Shown here one piece after another: positions 18,172 to 27,911 of a stretch of DNA of 64,000 nt. Within the stretch, counting starts at the first letter, position 1; the number at the start of each line of letters is the position of its first letter. Both the position numbers and the translations under genes were made by a program. Source of the DNA: Selenomonas sp. (GTDB lineage: Bacteria > Bacillota > Negativicutes > Selenomonadales > Selenomonadaceae); NCBI GenBank assembly GCA_022773585.1, contig JALEZZ010000009.1, positions 1 to 64,000 of the forward strand, written 5' to 3'. The notes under the pieces are model-generated. The model searched no databases and was not told the DNA's origin. It saw only the letters and a program-made list of their open reading frames with translations.

Positions 18172-20159
18172 TCCAATCCCTCCAGCATGAATTCTTCTGC
18201 ATGCGCACGCAGATACGACTGAAATTCCTGGCGTACGTTTTCATCAAAGACTTCTTGCTCTTCTTCCCCTTCACGCAGGAAGACATGGAGCGAATACGCC
18301 GAGGCATCGACCGTCCCGTCGTCCCGCGTGAAGGCCTCTGTCTCGAAACGGCAGGCATAATGCTCCGTCCGCAGGCAGATTTTTCGTGTCTGTCCTGCGA
18401 AAATCGACTGGCTGATGACCATTTCGCGCCGCCTGCCACCAAAAACCTCTGGCAGATTGCCATCCAGCCACGGGGCATCTGTCGGATAACCGCAGAAATG
18501 TCCAAGAATGGAGTAGATGTCTGCCGTACTCATGAGCTCCGTTGGACGCTGATAATGCGGAACACCGCCACCACGCAACATAAGTGCGCTATTGGCATGC
18601 AACCGGCTCAAGAGCCATGGCTTCTCACTATAGACCGAACTCCCATGGTCGGAATAAAGACAGACAAGATACTCGTCCTCATCGTAATGCGTCTCCAGAT
18701 ACCGGAACAGCTGGCCAAGCTGGCGATCCATGTCACGGATGTTCTGTCGGTTGACTTCCTGGTTGCGGTGCGTCGCTTTCAGAATCACTGAAGGTGCATC
18801 ATCCTGGTTGCATCGTTCTTCCAGTGGCAGCTTCATCTGCATTATCTCCGGACACTGGATTTGCATCGTGAGCGGATGCGGATCAAAGCAGTGTAAAAAG
18901 ATGAACTGATCCGTCTCATCAAGTGCTTCGAGCTGACGGATCGTTCGCTCGACGCCAATAAATGCCGGCTGGACGAAATGATTCGCAAGGATCCGATCAT
19001 AACCACGCAGGACACCGTTATAGATGTCCTCACTGTCTCCCTGCGTATGAATGCAATAATATCCGAGTCGATGCATCTGTTCTGCCATCGTAAGGCGTTC
19101 CGGCTCGAGACGCACATGATCTTCATCGGAAAAAATCTGGGAATGATGAGGCAACATCCCTGTTTCAATTGTCGCAACGGAAGGATATGTGAATTCCGAT
19201 CCAGAATATGCGTTGTCGAAAATTGTCCCGCGCGAAAAAAACTCTATGATATTCGGGACATTCTCAAACTCTTCATTCTTCTGCTCACCCCAGCTCAGTC
19301 CATCGGCCAAGATGTTCAGCACAATGCGCCGTCTCTTTCCACTATGCCGAAGGAGGATGGGCGTACCAAGCCAGAAAGGCTCTTTACTGGAAATATGAAC
19401 TGACGAATCCATACGTAAAAACGACGTCTCATGCATCGCAAGAACCGTCTCGCCGCCAGATCCATCGGGACGACGAATCTGGACCTTCTGAAGCGCATCA
19501 CTTCCTGCCAACGGCTGGATAAAATCTTGTCCTTTCGGTGCTTGCACATCCGCTTCCTGACAGGATTGCGCACGCATAAAATCGAATGTCATATCCTGAT
19601 ATCGATTTTTATCCAGCTTCAACCGCTGGCAGAGCATCGCAAGGAATCCACGCATCTCGCAAGGGTAAAGAGGATTGTACACCCCGACGTAATATCCCGG
19701 CCGCCCATCGGTCTCCGCACGCAACTGCCGTCCGACGATGCAGTCCAATTCCAGCTTTGGTCGTCCTTCTTCAATGCACACCGACTTCGTGAATGGAGCA
19801 AACCGCGGATTTGCATATGTATATCCAATGCCTTGCAGCATGCGTTCTCGCCGCACCGAATCTTTGGGCAGCTGGCAGTCTCCTCCATTCTTTTTCAACA
19901 GCATTCCCTGCCAGCATCCGGCAGAAAAATCATCTCCGATCTGCTGATACGTGTCCGCAAAAAGCTGCCAAATCCGCTGGTCGAGCTTTCGAACCTTATA
20001 TGCCTGTTGAGCATAATTCTGTGCGTCCTCTGCTCTTCCTTCAGCTAGTGCCCTCTTTCCCTCCGCAAGACAGGTTTCAATCCATTCGTCCGCTCTTGGC
20101 CGTTTCTCTTTCTGTTGATGATCCATAAGAAACTCATTACTATTATAAATTCTCCGCAT
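18168..20159 (-). CDS. Alkaline-phosphatase/sulfatase-superfamily protein of the AEP operon, copy 2
   Basis: 663 aa, paralogue of the protein at 14166 over its whole length and first gene of the operon. It has the same order: a TPR-like N-terminus (about residues 25-90), an unassigned central region (LQGIGYTYANPRFAPF, then GYYVGVYNPLYPCEMRGF), and a sulfatase-like domain with NILADGLSWG (282-291), EFTYPSVATIETG with the candidate threonine at about 324, and YSDHGSSVYS. TDSH of copy 1 is FDPH here, so metal binding or specificity may differ. No signal peptide or membrane segment is seen. The start at 20159 has an AGAGG site; an ATG 33 bases further in lacks one. Confidence 0.72.
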   Translation of the reverse strand: MRRIYNSNEFLMDHQQKEKRPRADEWIETCLAEGKRALAEGRAEDAQNYAQQAYKVRKLDQRIWQLFADTYQQIGDDFSAGCWQGMLLKKNGGDCQLPKDSVRRERMLQGIGYTYANPRFAPFTKSVCIEEGRPKLELDCIVGRQLRAETDGRPGYYVGVYNPLYPCEMRGFLAMLCQRLKLDKNRYQDMTFDFMRAQSCQEADVQAPKGQDFIQPLAGSDALQKVQIRRPDGSGGETVLAMHETSFLRMDSSVHISSKEPFWLGTPILLRHSGKRRRIVLNILADGLSWGEQKNEEFENVPNIIEFFSRGTIFDNAYSGSEFTYPSVATIETGMLPHHSQIFSDEDHVRLEPERLTMAEQMHRLGYYCIHTQGDSEDIYNGVLRGYDRILANHFVQPAFIGVERTIRQLEALDETDQFIFLHCFDPHPLTMQIQCPEIMQMKLPLEERCNQDDAPSVILKATHRNQEVNRQNIRDMDRQLGQLFRYLETHYDEDEYLVCLYSDHGSSVYSEKPWLLSRLHANSALMLRGGGVPHYQRPTELMSTADIYSILGHFCGYPTDAPWLDGNLPEVFGGRRREMVISQSIFAGQTRKICLRTEHYACRFETEAFTRDDGTVDASAYSLHVFLREGEEEQEVFDENVRQEFQSYLRAHAEEFMLEGLE

Positions 20160-20258
20160 GATGGCCTCTGTCCTCCCTCAATCCCTTACAATTTCAAGGA
20201 TAGCACAACCATCTATTACGGACAAGATGCTGCCATCGAAAACTCACAAGAAAACAAT

Positions 20259-20292
20259 AATTCCTGCCATACAAATCTGCATGGCAGGAATT
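20259..20292 (-). terminator. Terminator of the OFA transporter gene
   Basis: A 12-bp perfect stem (AATTCCTGCCAT / ATGGCAGGAATT) with a 10-base loop, followed on the minus strand by ATTGTTTTCTTG, 21 bases beyond the transporter stop. Confidence 0.8.
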
Positions 20293-20312
20293 TACAAAAA
20301 TGATAGAATTCG

Positions 20313-21566
20313 TTACTGAGCAGAAACCGCTGACGGACGGGACGCGGCTCTTTCCTCCAGCGAACGCTTCCCGTGCAGCTTCAGCACAGTTGCAATAGCA
20401 AAGTTCAGCACAAAGAGGCCGGCGAAGAACAGGAGGATAGCCGTGTAGCCCTGCGTCTGTTCGCGGAAGAGCGAGACGAGCGTCGGGCCGACGACGCCGG
20501 CGACGCCCCAGGCCGTGAGGACGCGGCCGTGGATGGCCGAGAGCTCGCGCGTGCCGAAGAGGTCGGAAAGATACGCCGGCATGCACGAGAAGCCGCCGCC
20601 ATAGCAGCTGATGATGAGCAGCACGAGCGCCTGGAACACGAAGGCATCGCGCGTACCCGAGAGCAGGGCGAATGCCGCGACCTCGAGGACGAAGAACAGC
20701 ATGTACGTGAGGCCGCGACCGAGGTAGTCGGACGCCGTCGACCAGAGGATGCGGCCGCCGCCATTGAGGAGGCCGATGATGCCGACCATCGAGGCAGCCT
20801 GTGCGGCATCCATGCCGACAACTTCCTGTGCCATCGGCGATGCAACAGCCAGCAGGCCGATGCCGCAGGTGATGTTGACGAAGAAAATCCACCAGAGCGC
20901 GCCGAACTGCCAGGTGTGCATGGCCTCGGAAGCCGTCGCGCCAAGCACTTTCACGTCAGCAACCGAGCTTGCGCGATGGGCAGGTGCTGCCTGCGATGCT
21001 GTTTTCACGGGCGGCTTGAGATAGAGCGACGATGCGCCAATCAGTACCATGTAGACCGTGCCGAGAATCAGGAAGTTCTCGACGAGGCCGAAGCGCGCCG
21101 TGAGCTGCTGCATGACGGGGCCCGCGATCAGCGCGGCGAAGCCGAAGCCCATGATGGCAAGGCCCGTCGCGAAGCCGCGATGGTTCGGGAAATACTTGAC
21201 GAGCGTCGAGACCGGCGTGATGTAGCCGACGCCAAGGCCGATGCCACCGATGGCACCATAGAAGAGATAGAGAAGCGGCAGGCTGCCGAGATGGAGCGCG
21301 AGCGCCGTGCCGAACATGCCGGCGCCAAAGAAGCACATCGAGACGAGGCCGCTCCGTTTCGGACCGTACTTTTCTACGAACTTGCCGAGGAAGCCCGCCG
21401 AGAAGCCGAGGAACAGGATCGCGATGGAGAACGCCCACGTCGTCTCCGAAAGCGACCATCCGAGCTGCTGCATGATGGGGCGCGTCAGCACGCTCCATGC
21501 ATAGACGCTGCCGATTGAGATGTGGATCCCGACGGCCGAAAGTGCGATGAGCCAGCGATTCCGCAT
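20313..21566 (-). CDS. OFA-family major facilitator transporter
   Basis: Twelve-segment MFS permease of the oxalate/formate antiporter (OFA) family, about 417 aa. The N-terminus (RNRWLIALSAVGIHISIGSV, then YAWSV) and the motif around GGIGLGVGYITPVSTLVKYF are family hallmarks. C-terminal segments include GGGFSCMPAYLSDLFG. The OFA name covers many monocarboxylate carriers, so the substrate is open. AAGGATGG precedes the ATG at 21566. A long leader with a ZTP-type riboswitch suggests that the cargo or role relates to one-carbon or purine status. Confidence 0.85.
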   Translation of the reverse strand: MRNRWLIALSAVGIHISIGSVYAWSVLTRPIMQQLGWSLSETTWAFSIAILFLGFSAGFLGKFVEKYGPKRSGLVSMCFFGAGMFGTALALHLGSLPLLYLFYGAIGGIGLGVGYITPVSTLVKYFPNHRGFATGLAIMGFGFAALIAGPVMQQLTARFGLVENFLILGTVYMVLIGASSLYLKPPVKTASQAAPAHRASSVADVKVLGATASEAMHTWQFGALWWIFFVNITCGIGLLAVASPMAQEVVGMDAAQAASMVGIIGLLNGGGRILWSTASDYLGRGLTYMLFFVLEVAAFALLSGTRDAFVFQALVLLIISCYGGGFSCMPAYLSDLFGTRELSAIHGRVLTAWGVAGVVGPTLVSLFREQTQGYTAILLFFAGLFVLNFAIATVLKLHGKRSLEERAASRPSAVSAQ

Positions 21567-21611
21567 GAAAACCATCCTTTCTCCCTGCAAAGCGCAGGGA
21601 CGCAAAAGAGA

Positions 21612-21750
21612 GGTCTTGCCAGCGAAAACCGGCAAACGAAAAAGCCGCACCGCCAGGCAAAATCTCTCTGCCCAGACGGTCGGCTTTTCTCAAAAGCAAG
21701 CAGGACACGTGGTGTGCTCCACTGATCCGTCAGCCCTGCCTGCCCTATGA
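21612..21750 (-). ncRNA. ZTP (pfl) riboswitch with overlapping terminator
   Basis: Read on the minus strand, the leader contains CTGACGGATCAGTGG, CACACCACGTG and then GCCGACCGTCTGGGCA. The last resembles the most conserved 3' block of ZTP/ZMP aptamers (CCG-x-C-TGGGC). That block also forms the 5' arm of a terminator with GCCTGGCGGTGCGGC followed by TTTTT. Ligand binding and termination would therefore exclude each other, as in known ZTP switches. I cannot run a covariance model; the 5' half is less canonical than the 3' half. Confidence 0.65.
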
Positions 21751-21767
21751 ACTTTTTGATGCATTCA

Positions 21768-21795
21768 GCATATCGGAAAATCGCATTGCTGTCAA
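21768..21795 (-). promoter_or_regulatory. Promoter of the riboswitch-controlled transporter
   Basis: Consensus TTGACA and TATGCT on the minus strand with a 17-base spacer. It predicts a leader of about 195 bases before the transporter ATG. Confidence 0.75.
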
Positions 21796-21832
21796 TGATT
21801 TTCTCCCTATGCTGCATAGCTTCTCACTATGC

Positions 21833-23269
<1,437 letters not shown>

Positions 23270-25192
23270 TTATGCAACAACCGTGATGAGGTTTTCTTTC
23301 TCCTGGATGGAGCCTGCCTCCGTCGGGACGACGTCGAGGTAGCTCGCCGTGTTCGTCACGAGCACGGGCGTCACGACCGGGTAGCCGGCTTCTTTGATTT
23401 TTTCAACTTCGAACTCGATGAGGAGCTGCCCCTTCTTGACCTTGTCGCCCTGCTTGACATGCGCCTTGAAATACTTGCCCTCGAGCTTGACCGTGTCCAT
23501 GCCGATGTGGATGAGGATTTCTGCGCCCTTGTCCGTGATGAGGCCGATGGCGTGCCCCGTCGGGAACAGCGTCGTGACCGTCGCATCCGCAGGAGCGACG
23601 ACGCGGCCTTCCGACGGCTCGATGGCGATGCCTTTGCCGAGGACCCCCGTCGAGAACGCTTCGTCCGGGACATTGGCAAGCGGAACGACTTTGCCGGAAA
23701 CCGGAGCTGCGAGGATTTCGCGCTGGACGCCCTTCGTCTCCTCGTCTGTCGTCGTCACAGAGAGCGCCGGCTCGCCGGCTTCGACTTTCTTATCGCGATA
23801 AATCGGGAACGTAAGCACGAAGCCGACGATGAAGGAAACAGCAGAAGCGATCATGCCGTTGTACATGCCAGCGAGATTGCCCGTTGCCGGGTCGATGAAG
23901 CACGGATAACCAAAGATGCCGAGGCCGCCGAAGATGTAGAGGCGAACGTCAAAGAACGCGATGAGTGCGCCGCCGACGGCTGCGCCGACGCAGGAGATTG
24001 CGAAATATTTCTTGCGCGGGAGCGTGACACCGTAGATGGCAGGCTCCGTGACGCCGAAGATACCAGAGATGAACGCAGGAATAGAAAGGGAACGAAGGCT
24101 CTGATCTTTCGTGCGGAGCATGATGGCGAGGACGACGCCGATCTGGGCGAACGTCGCGCCGAAGTACGTGACGACGAGCGGGTCATTGCCATAGACAGCC
24201 ACGTTGTTCAGCATGACCGGCACAAGGCCCCAATGCAGGCCGAACATGACGAAGACCTGCCAGAACGCGCCGATGAAGAGGCCGGAGAGCACCGGGCTCA
24301 GGCCGTAGATCGCCATCGCAGCTGCACCGACGAGCTTGCCTGCCCACATCGCGACCGGGCCGACGACCATGAGCGTCAGCGGGATGACGACAAGCAGCGT
24401 GCAGAACGGGACGAAGAAGCCCTTGACCACCGTCGGGATGACGCGCGCAAACAGACGCTCGATCTTCGCACCGAACCAGACGGCGACGATGGCCGGGATG
24501 ACGCTCGACGCATAGTTCATCAGGAGCACCGGGATGCCGAGGAACTCCATGTGCACCGGCGACTCAAACGGCGTGCCGACGAACAACGTCGTCATCGGAT
24601 CGCCGCCCATGATCTTTGCGAGGCTCGGATAGACAAGCGCCGCGCCAACCGTCATGGCTGCAAAGACGTTCATCTTGAACTTCTTTGCCGACGTATAGGC
24701 CAGCATGACGGGCAGGAAATAAAAGAACGCATCGCTGACGATGTTCAGCATCGCAGCCGTGCCGCCCTTCGGATCGATGATGCCGAACGCATTGAGGAGC
24801 GCGAGCAGGCCCTTGATCATGCCACTGGCAGCGAGGACGCCGAGCACGGGCTGGAACACGCCGGAAATGAGGTCGATGAAGCGGTCCAAGAGGCTCATGT
24901 CCTTCTTTGCTTCGTCGTCCTCTGCCGCCGCACCAGCACCATTGATGCCCTGCGATGCGAGGATCTCGTCATAGACATCGCCGACCGCGTTGCCGATGAC
25001 GACCTGGTACTGGCCGCCGCTCTGGATGACCGTCACGACACCGTCATGCGATTTCAGCGCATCCGTCTGCGCCTTGCCCTCGTCCTTCAGCTTGAAGCGC
25101 AGACGCGTGATGCAGTGCGCGAGTGAAATGACGTTCTCTTTGCCGCCGACAAGCTTTACGATGTCCGCCGCCAGCTGTTCATACTTTCTCAT
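23270..25192 (-). CDS. bglP: Beta-glucoside PTS transporter subunit IIBCA
   Basis: Imports and phosphorylates beta-glucosides. The domain order is IIB first (cysteine in SLAHCITRLRFKLKDEG, about residues 20-40), the membrane IIC domain in the middle with about ten segments (GGTAAMLNIVSDAFFYFLPV and FGVTEPAIYGVTLPRKKYF), and IIA last (phospho-accepting histidine in ILIHIGMDTVKLEGKYF). About 640 aa, a normal single-chain IIBCA. The ATG at 25192 follows GGAGGAATCG; the frame stays open upstream through the leader but has no family sequence there. Expected to be controlled by LicT through two RAT sequences in the leader. Confidence 0.95.
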   Translation of the reverse strand: MRKYEQLAADIVKLVGGKENVISLAHCITRLRFKLKDEGKAQTDALKSHDGVVTVIQSGGQYQVVIGNAVGDVYDEILASQGINGAGAAAEDDEAKKDMSLLDRFIDLISGVFQPVLGVLAASGMIKGLLALLNAFGIIDPKGGTAAMLNIVSDAFFYFLPVMLAYTSAKKFKMNVFAAMTVGAALVYPSLAKIMGGDPMTTLFVGTPFESPVHMEFLGIPVLLMNYASSVIPAIVAVWFGAKIERLFARVIPTVVKGFFVPFCTLLVVIPLTLMVVGPVAMWAGKLVGAAAMAIYGLSPVLSGLFIGAFWQVFVMFGLHWGLVPVMLNNVAVYGNDPLVVTYFGATFAQIGVVLAIMLRTKDQSLRSLSIPAFISGIFGVTEPAIYGVTLPRKKYFAISCVGAAVGGALIAFFDVRLYIFGGLGIFGYPCFIDPATGNLAGMYNGMIASAVSFIVGFVLTFPIYRDKKVEAGEPALSVTTTDEETKGVQREILAAPVSGKVVPLANVPDEAFSTGVLGKGIAIEPSEGRVVAPADATVTTLFPTGHAIGLITDKGAEILIHIGMDTVKLEGKYFKAHVKQGDKVKKGQLLIEFEVEKIKEAGYPVVTPVLVTNTASYLDVVPTEAGSIQEKENLITVVA

Positions 25193-25201
25193 AAAACGAT
25201 T

Positions 25202-25230
25202 CCTCCAAAAAAATAATGTGATCTTGGAGG
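25202..25230 (-). promoter_or_regulatory. Shine-Dalgarno-sequestering hairpin before bglP
   Basis: On the minus strand CCTCCAA, directly continuing the RAT 3' arm, is complementary to TTGGAGG, the bglP ribosome-binding site. Folding would block translation; LicT-stabilised RAT pairing would free it. Confidence 0.6.
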
Positions 25231-25266
25231 TTTGGCCAGCCACGCTGCTGCATGCTGTCACCATCC
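25229..25266 (-). promoter_or_regulatory. LicT-type RAT 2 before bglP
   Basis: On the minus strand the element starts with GGATGGTGAC and ends with GGCCAAACC. The LicT target in Bacillus runs GGATTGTTAC to GGCAAAACC, so nearly all fixed bases match. The intervening arms (AGCATGC, then GCGTGGCT) can pair in part. Confidence 0.75.
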
Positions 25267-25338
25267 GTGCCGCAAATGCGGCAAAAAAATAAGCGTGGAT
25301 ACAACCGTCCGCACGAATCCAGAAAGATTCCTGCTGAA

Positions 25339-25365
25339 GGTTTGGCCGACTCAACGTAACCATCC
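25339..25365 (-). promoter_or_regulatory. LicT-type RAT 1 before bglP
   Basis: On the minus strand it starts with GGATGGTTAC and ends with GGCCAAACC, 27 bases in total; this is the copy closest to the Bacillus consensus in size. Its 3' end also belongs to a long imperfect hairpin (AACCTTCAGCAGGAATC with GATTCGTGCGGACGGTT) that precedes a T-rich run. Confidence 0.78.
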
Positions 25366-25377
25366 CGCTTGTCTTTT

Positions 25378-25406
25378 ATACTACTAGTTTTCTATTGCTT
25401 TGTCAA
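25378..25406 (-). promoter_or_regulatory. Promoter of bglP-bglA
   Basis: TTGACA and TAGTAT on the minus strand with a 17-base spacer. Transcription would begin only a few bases before RAT 1. Confidence 0.7.
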
Positions 25407-25451
25407 GCTGAAAATTTATTTTTTCTGAAAATCCTGTTTCACAAGTTCAAA

Positions 25452-26276
25452 TCAGCCCTTGAACAGCCGCCCGGAAAGCAAGAGCGATTCCATGCTGTCG
25501 ATGACACTTGGAAATGCGGCCGTGCCGAGCAGGCGCTGGACGATGCCCTTGTCCTCCTTGATGCGGAGCTCCTTGACAGGCGCATGCTTGTCGATGCCCG
25601 CGAGCTCGCGGAGCGCGTCATAAGCATCGAGATACGTGCCGAATGCATCGATGAGGCCGTTTTCCTTTGCCGTGACAGCATCGACGGGACGGCCGTCCAT
25701 CATCTCGTCTTCGTTCTGGATGGCAGGCCGATGCTCCTTGACGAACGCGCGGAACAGCTCGTGTCCCTGATGCGCAATCTCCGTGAGGAATGCCTGCTCC
25801 TCGTCCGTCATGTCGCGCATGGGGTTGCCGATGTCCTTCATGCGGCCACTCTTGAACGTCAGCGTCTTGACGCCGATCTTGCCTGCGAGTTCCTGATAGT
25901 TCGGCACTTGGAGAATCGTGCCGATCGAGCCTGTCAGCGACTGCCGGTTCGCGAAAATCTTGTCAGCGACGACAGCAATCATGTAGCCGCCCGAGCAGCA
26001 GACGTCGGCAATCGATGCGACGACAGGAACGTTCCGCGCCTCTTTGACGCGTTCGATGGCACGTGCGAGCTCTTCCGAGGCTCCCGCCGTCCCGCCTGGC
26101 GTATTCATGCGCAGCATCACGCCGTCGAGTGCCCGCTTCTCATCCTCGAGATCTGACAGGAACTCGAGCGTCTTGCCGAGGCTGAATCCCTTCGAAGCGA
26201 GCGCCCGCTTCGGCGCACTCGCCGAAATCACGCCGTCAATCTCGATGACGGCGATGGTCTTCTTTTTTCGAAACAT
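25452..26276 (-). CDS. sppA: SppA-like S49 peptidase
   Basis: Serine peptidase of the S49 family (signal-peptide peptidase/SohB type). It has the EIDGVISA entry motif, LRMNTPGGTAGASEELARAI, the nucleophilic serine in DVCCSGGYMIA, and SLTGSIGTI followed by the KSGRMKDIGNP region with the catalytic lysine. 274 aa, the short single-domain form. No clear membrane anchor is visible at the N-terminus, so it may be cytosolic or peripheral. AGGAGG precedes the ATG. It has its own strong promoter despite following the glucoside operon. Confidence 0.88.
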   Translation of the reverse strand: MFRKKKTIAVIEIDGVISASAPKRALASKGFSLGKTLEFLSDLEDEKRALDGVMLRMNTPGGTAGASEELARAIERVKEARNVPVVASIADVCCSGGYMIAVVADKIFANRQSLTGSIGTILQVPNYQELAGKIGVKTLTFKSGRMKDIGNPMRDMTDEEQAFLTEIAHQGHELFRAFVKEHRPAIQNEDEMMDGRPVDAVTAKENGLIDAFGTYLDAYDALRELAGIDKHAPVKELRIKEDKGIVQRLLGTAAFPSVIDSMESLLLSGRLFKG

Positions 26277-26328
26277 GAAAATACCTCCTGTCCTGATACG
26301 GTTGCATGGAGAATTCTCCGACGCTAAC

Positions 26329-26358
26329 AGTATAGGACAAGAGGTATTTTTCTGTCAA
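26329..26358 (-). promoter_or_regulatory. Promoter of sppA, inside an inverted repeat
   Basis: TTGACA and TATACT on the minus strand with an 18-base spacer. The spacer and -10 (AATACCTCTTGTCCTATAC) are nearly complementary to the sequence around the sppA ribosome-binding site (GTATCAGGACAGGAGGTATT). Confidence 0.7.
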
Positions 26359-26379
26359 ACCCGTCAACTGGAATTGTCG

Positions 26380-27894
26380 TTATTTCGCCGTGACGATAAC
26401 GCGGGCATAGTGCGTGAGCGCTGGCGTGCCGCTGTCCGTGACGGTGAGGATAATATGGATGGTCTCACCCTTCTTGATGTCTTTCGGCATCGTGAACGAT
26501 GTCGTGAGGCCGCTCGTCTTCTGGAGCTTCACGGCGCCTTGGTACGTGCCGGCTTCCTGATACTGCATCCACGAGGACGTGAGCTTGTCGCCATCCGGGT
26601 CTTTCGCCGTCGCGCTGATCGTAACGGTCTCGCCCGGTGCCGCCGTGCGGTCAAGGCCGCCCTGGACGTCGACCTCCGGCGCATGATTCGCATCTTTCGG
26701 CCCTTTCTGCGTCCACTGGACGCGGGCCGCGAAGTCATTCTGGATGGCCTGTCCCCAGCGAGTCTGCGCATAGAATTTCTCGCGCTCACCCGTTGCGGGG
26801 TTCACGTCCCACGAGCCTTCGTTGTCTTCCCAGACATTCTTCGTGCTCATGCACGGCGAGAAGCGTCCGCCCCAGCCGCCATAGGCCGGGCTCTCGTACG
26901 AGCGCAGGCCATTGTCGACGAGATAGAGGAACGACGGCGAGTCGCCCTCGGAGATGAGGTCATACATGCCGTAGCCTTTCTCCTTCGCAACGCTCGGCTG
27001 GCCGAACGTGTCCTCGGGGTCGCCCGTGAGGTGATGGCCGTCGCCATACGTCATGTAGGCTTTGCCGTAACCCGTCAGGATGTTTTTCTGCATCCACGGG
27101 CCGCGGAAATACGGTTGCTGCTCTTTCGGCACGACATCCTTCCAGATGTAGGCGAGGCTCGCGAACTGGATGCTGTTGTACCAGACTTTGATGTCCGGCC
27201 ACGAACGCGAGATGTACGTCTTGTACGTGTCATCCTGGTCCATGATGTTGTAGAGCACAGCCTTCTTGCTGACTTTTTGGTAGATGCTGTCCCACTGCGC
27301 CGTGCCCTTGTACTGTTCTTCGATGGACTTCAGCGCGCGGGCAATCGTATTGCAGCCGCCCCAGGTCTCGAGGTAGATCGGCGCGTCATTATTGTCGAGC
27401 AGCTTTTCTTTGATGAGGTTGCTGCCGTCCGTGTCATACGCCATCTCGCCCTCGAAGTCGATGTTGCCGACCTTGACAAGGCTCTGGAGCTTATCCGCCG
27501 TCGGATAGCGGCTGTCGTTCGCATGGAGCTTCGGATAGACGGCGCGATATTTCTCAATGTAGTCGTGAATCCAGTCCGTGCCGCACCAACGAAGATCCGT
27601 GCGCGGCGTGCTGTAGATCGGCTTCGTCCAGCCCATCTGCGTCTGGAACGTCGTGCCTTTGCCATCGCCCTTGTAATGCCACATCGAGGCACTGTAGACG
27701 ATGCCCTCGACATCGAGCTCGTTCGTGTAAAGCAGGAAGCGCAGGAACGAGTTCATGTCATCGACTTCGCCATCCGTCGTGACGATCGTGCGCGGCGCGA
27801 GCTGTGCAGCCTCGACCATGCCCATCGTGGCAAAGCCTGTCGCCATCGTGCCAGCCACGACGGCTGCCGTGAGTTTCTTGAGAGATTTCTTCAT
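26380..27894 (-). CDS. Secreted DUF1593-family protein
   Basis: 504 aa with a signal peptide (KKLTAAVVAGTMATGF, then a VEAAQ cleavage region). The N-terminal domain resembles nucleoside hydrolases (IVTTDGEVDDMNSFLRFLLY), as DUF1593 proteins do; the C-terminal part (about residues 405-504) looks like an Ig-type beta domain (TVTISATAKDPDGDKLTSSW). DUF1593 proteins occur in polysaccharide-degradation contexts, but their reaction is not settled. Last gene of the porin-GH3-esterase operon, 17 bases after the esterase. It may cleave N- or O-glycosidic bonds in the periplasm (inference). Confidence 0.8.
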   Translation of the reverse strand: MKKSLKKLTAAVVAGTMATGFATMGMVEAAQLAPRTIVTTDGEVDDMNSFLRFLLYTNELDVEGIVYSASMWHYKGDGKGTTFQTQMGWTKPIYSTPRTDLRWCGTDWIHDYIEKYRAVYPKLHANDSRYPTADKLQSLVKVGNIDFEGEMAYDTDGSNLIKEKLLDNNDAPIYLETWGGCNTIARALKSIEEQYKGTAQWDSIYQKVSKKAVLYNIMDQDDTYKTYISRSWPDIKVWYNSIQFASLAYIWKDVVPKEQQPYFRGPWMQKNILTGYGKAYMTYGDGHHLTGDPEDTFGQPSVAKEKGYGMYDLISEGDSPSFLYLVDNGLRSYESPAYGGWGGRFSPCMSTKNVWEDNEGSWDVNPATGEREKFYAQTRWGQAIQNDFAARVQWTQKGPKDANHAPEVDVQGGLDRTAAPGETVTISATAKDPDGDKLTSSWMQYQEAGTYQGAVKLQKTSGLTTSFTMPKDIKKGETIHIILTVTDSGTPALTHYARVIVTAK

Positions 27895-27911
27895 TTCAGA
27901 CCTCCCACGGC

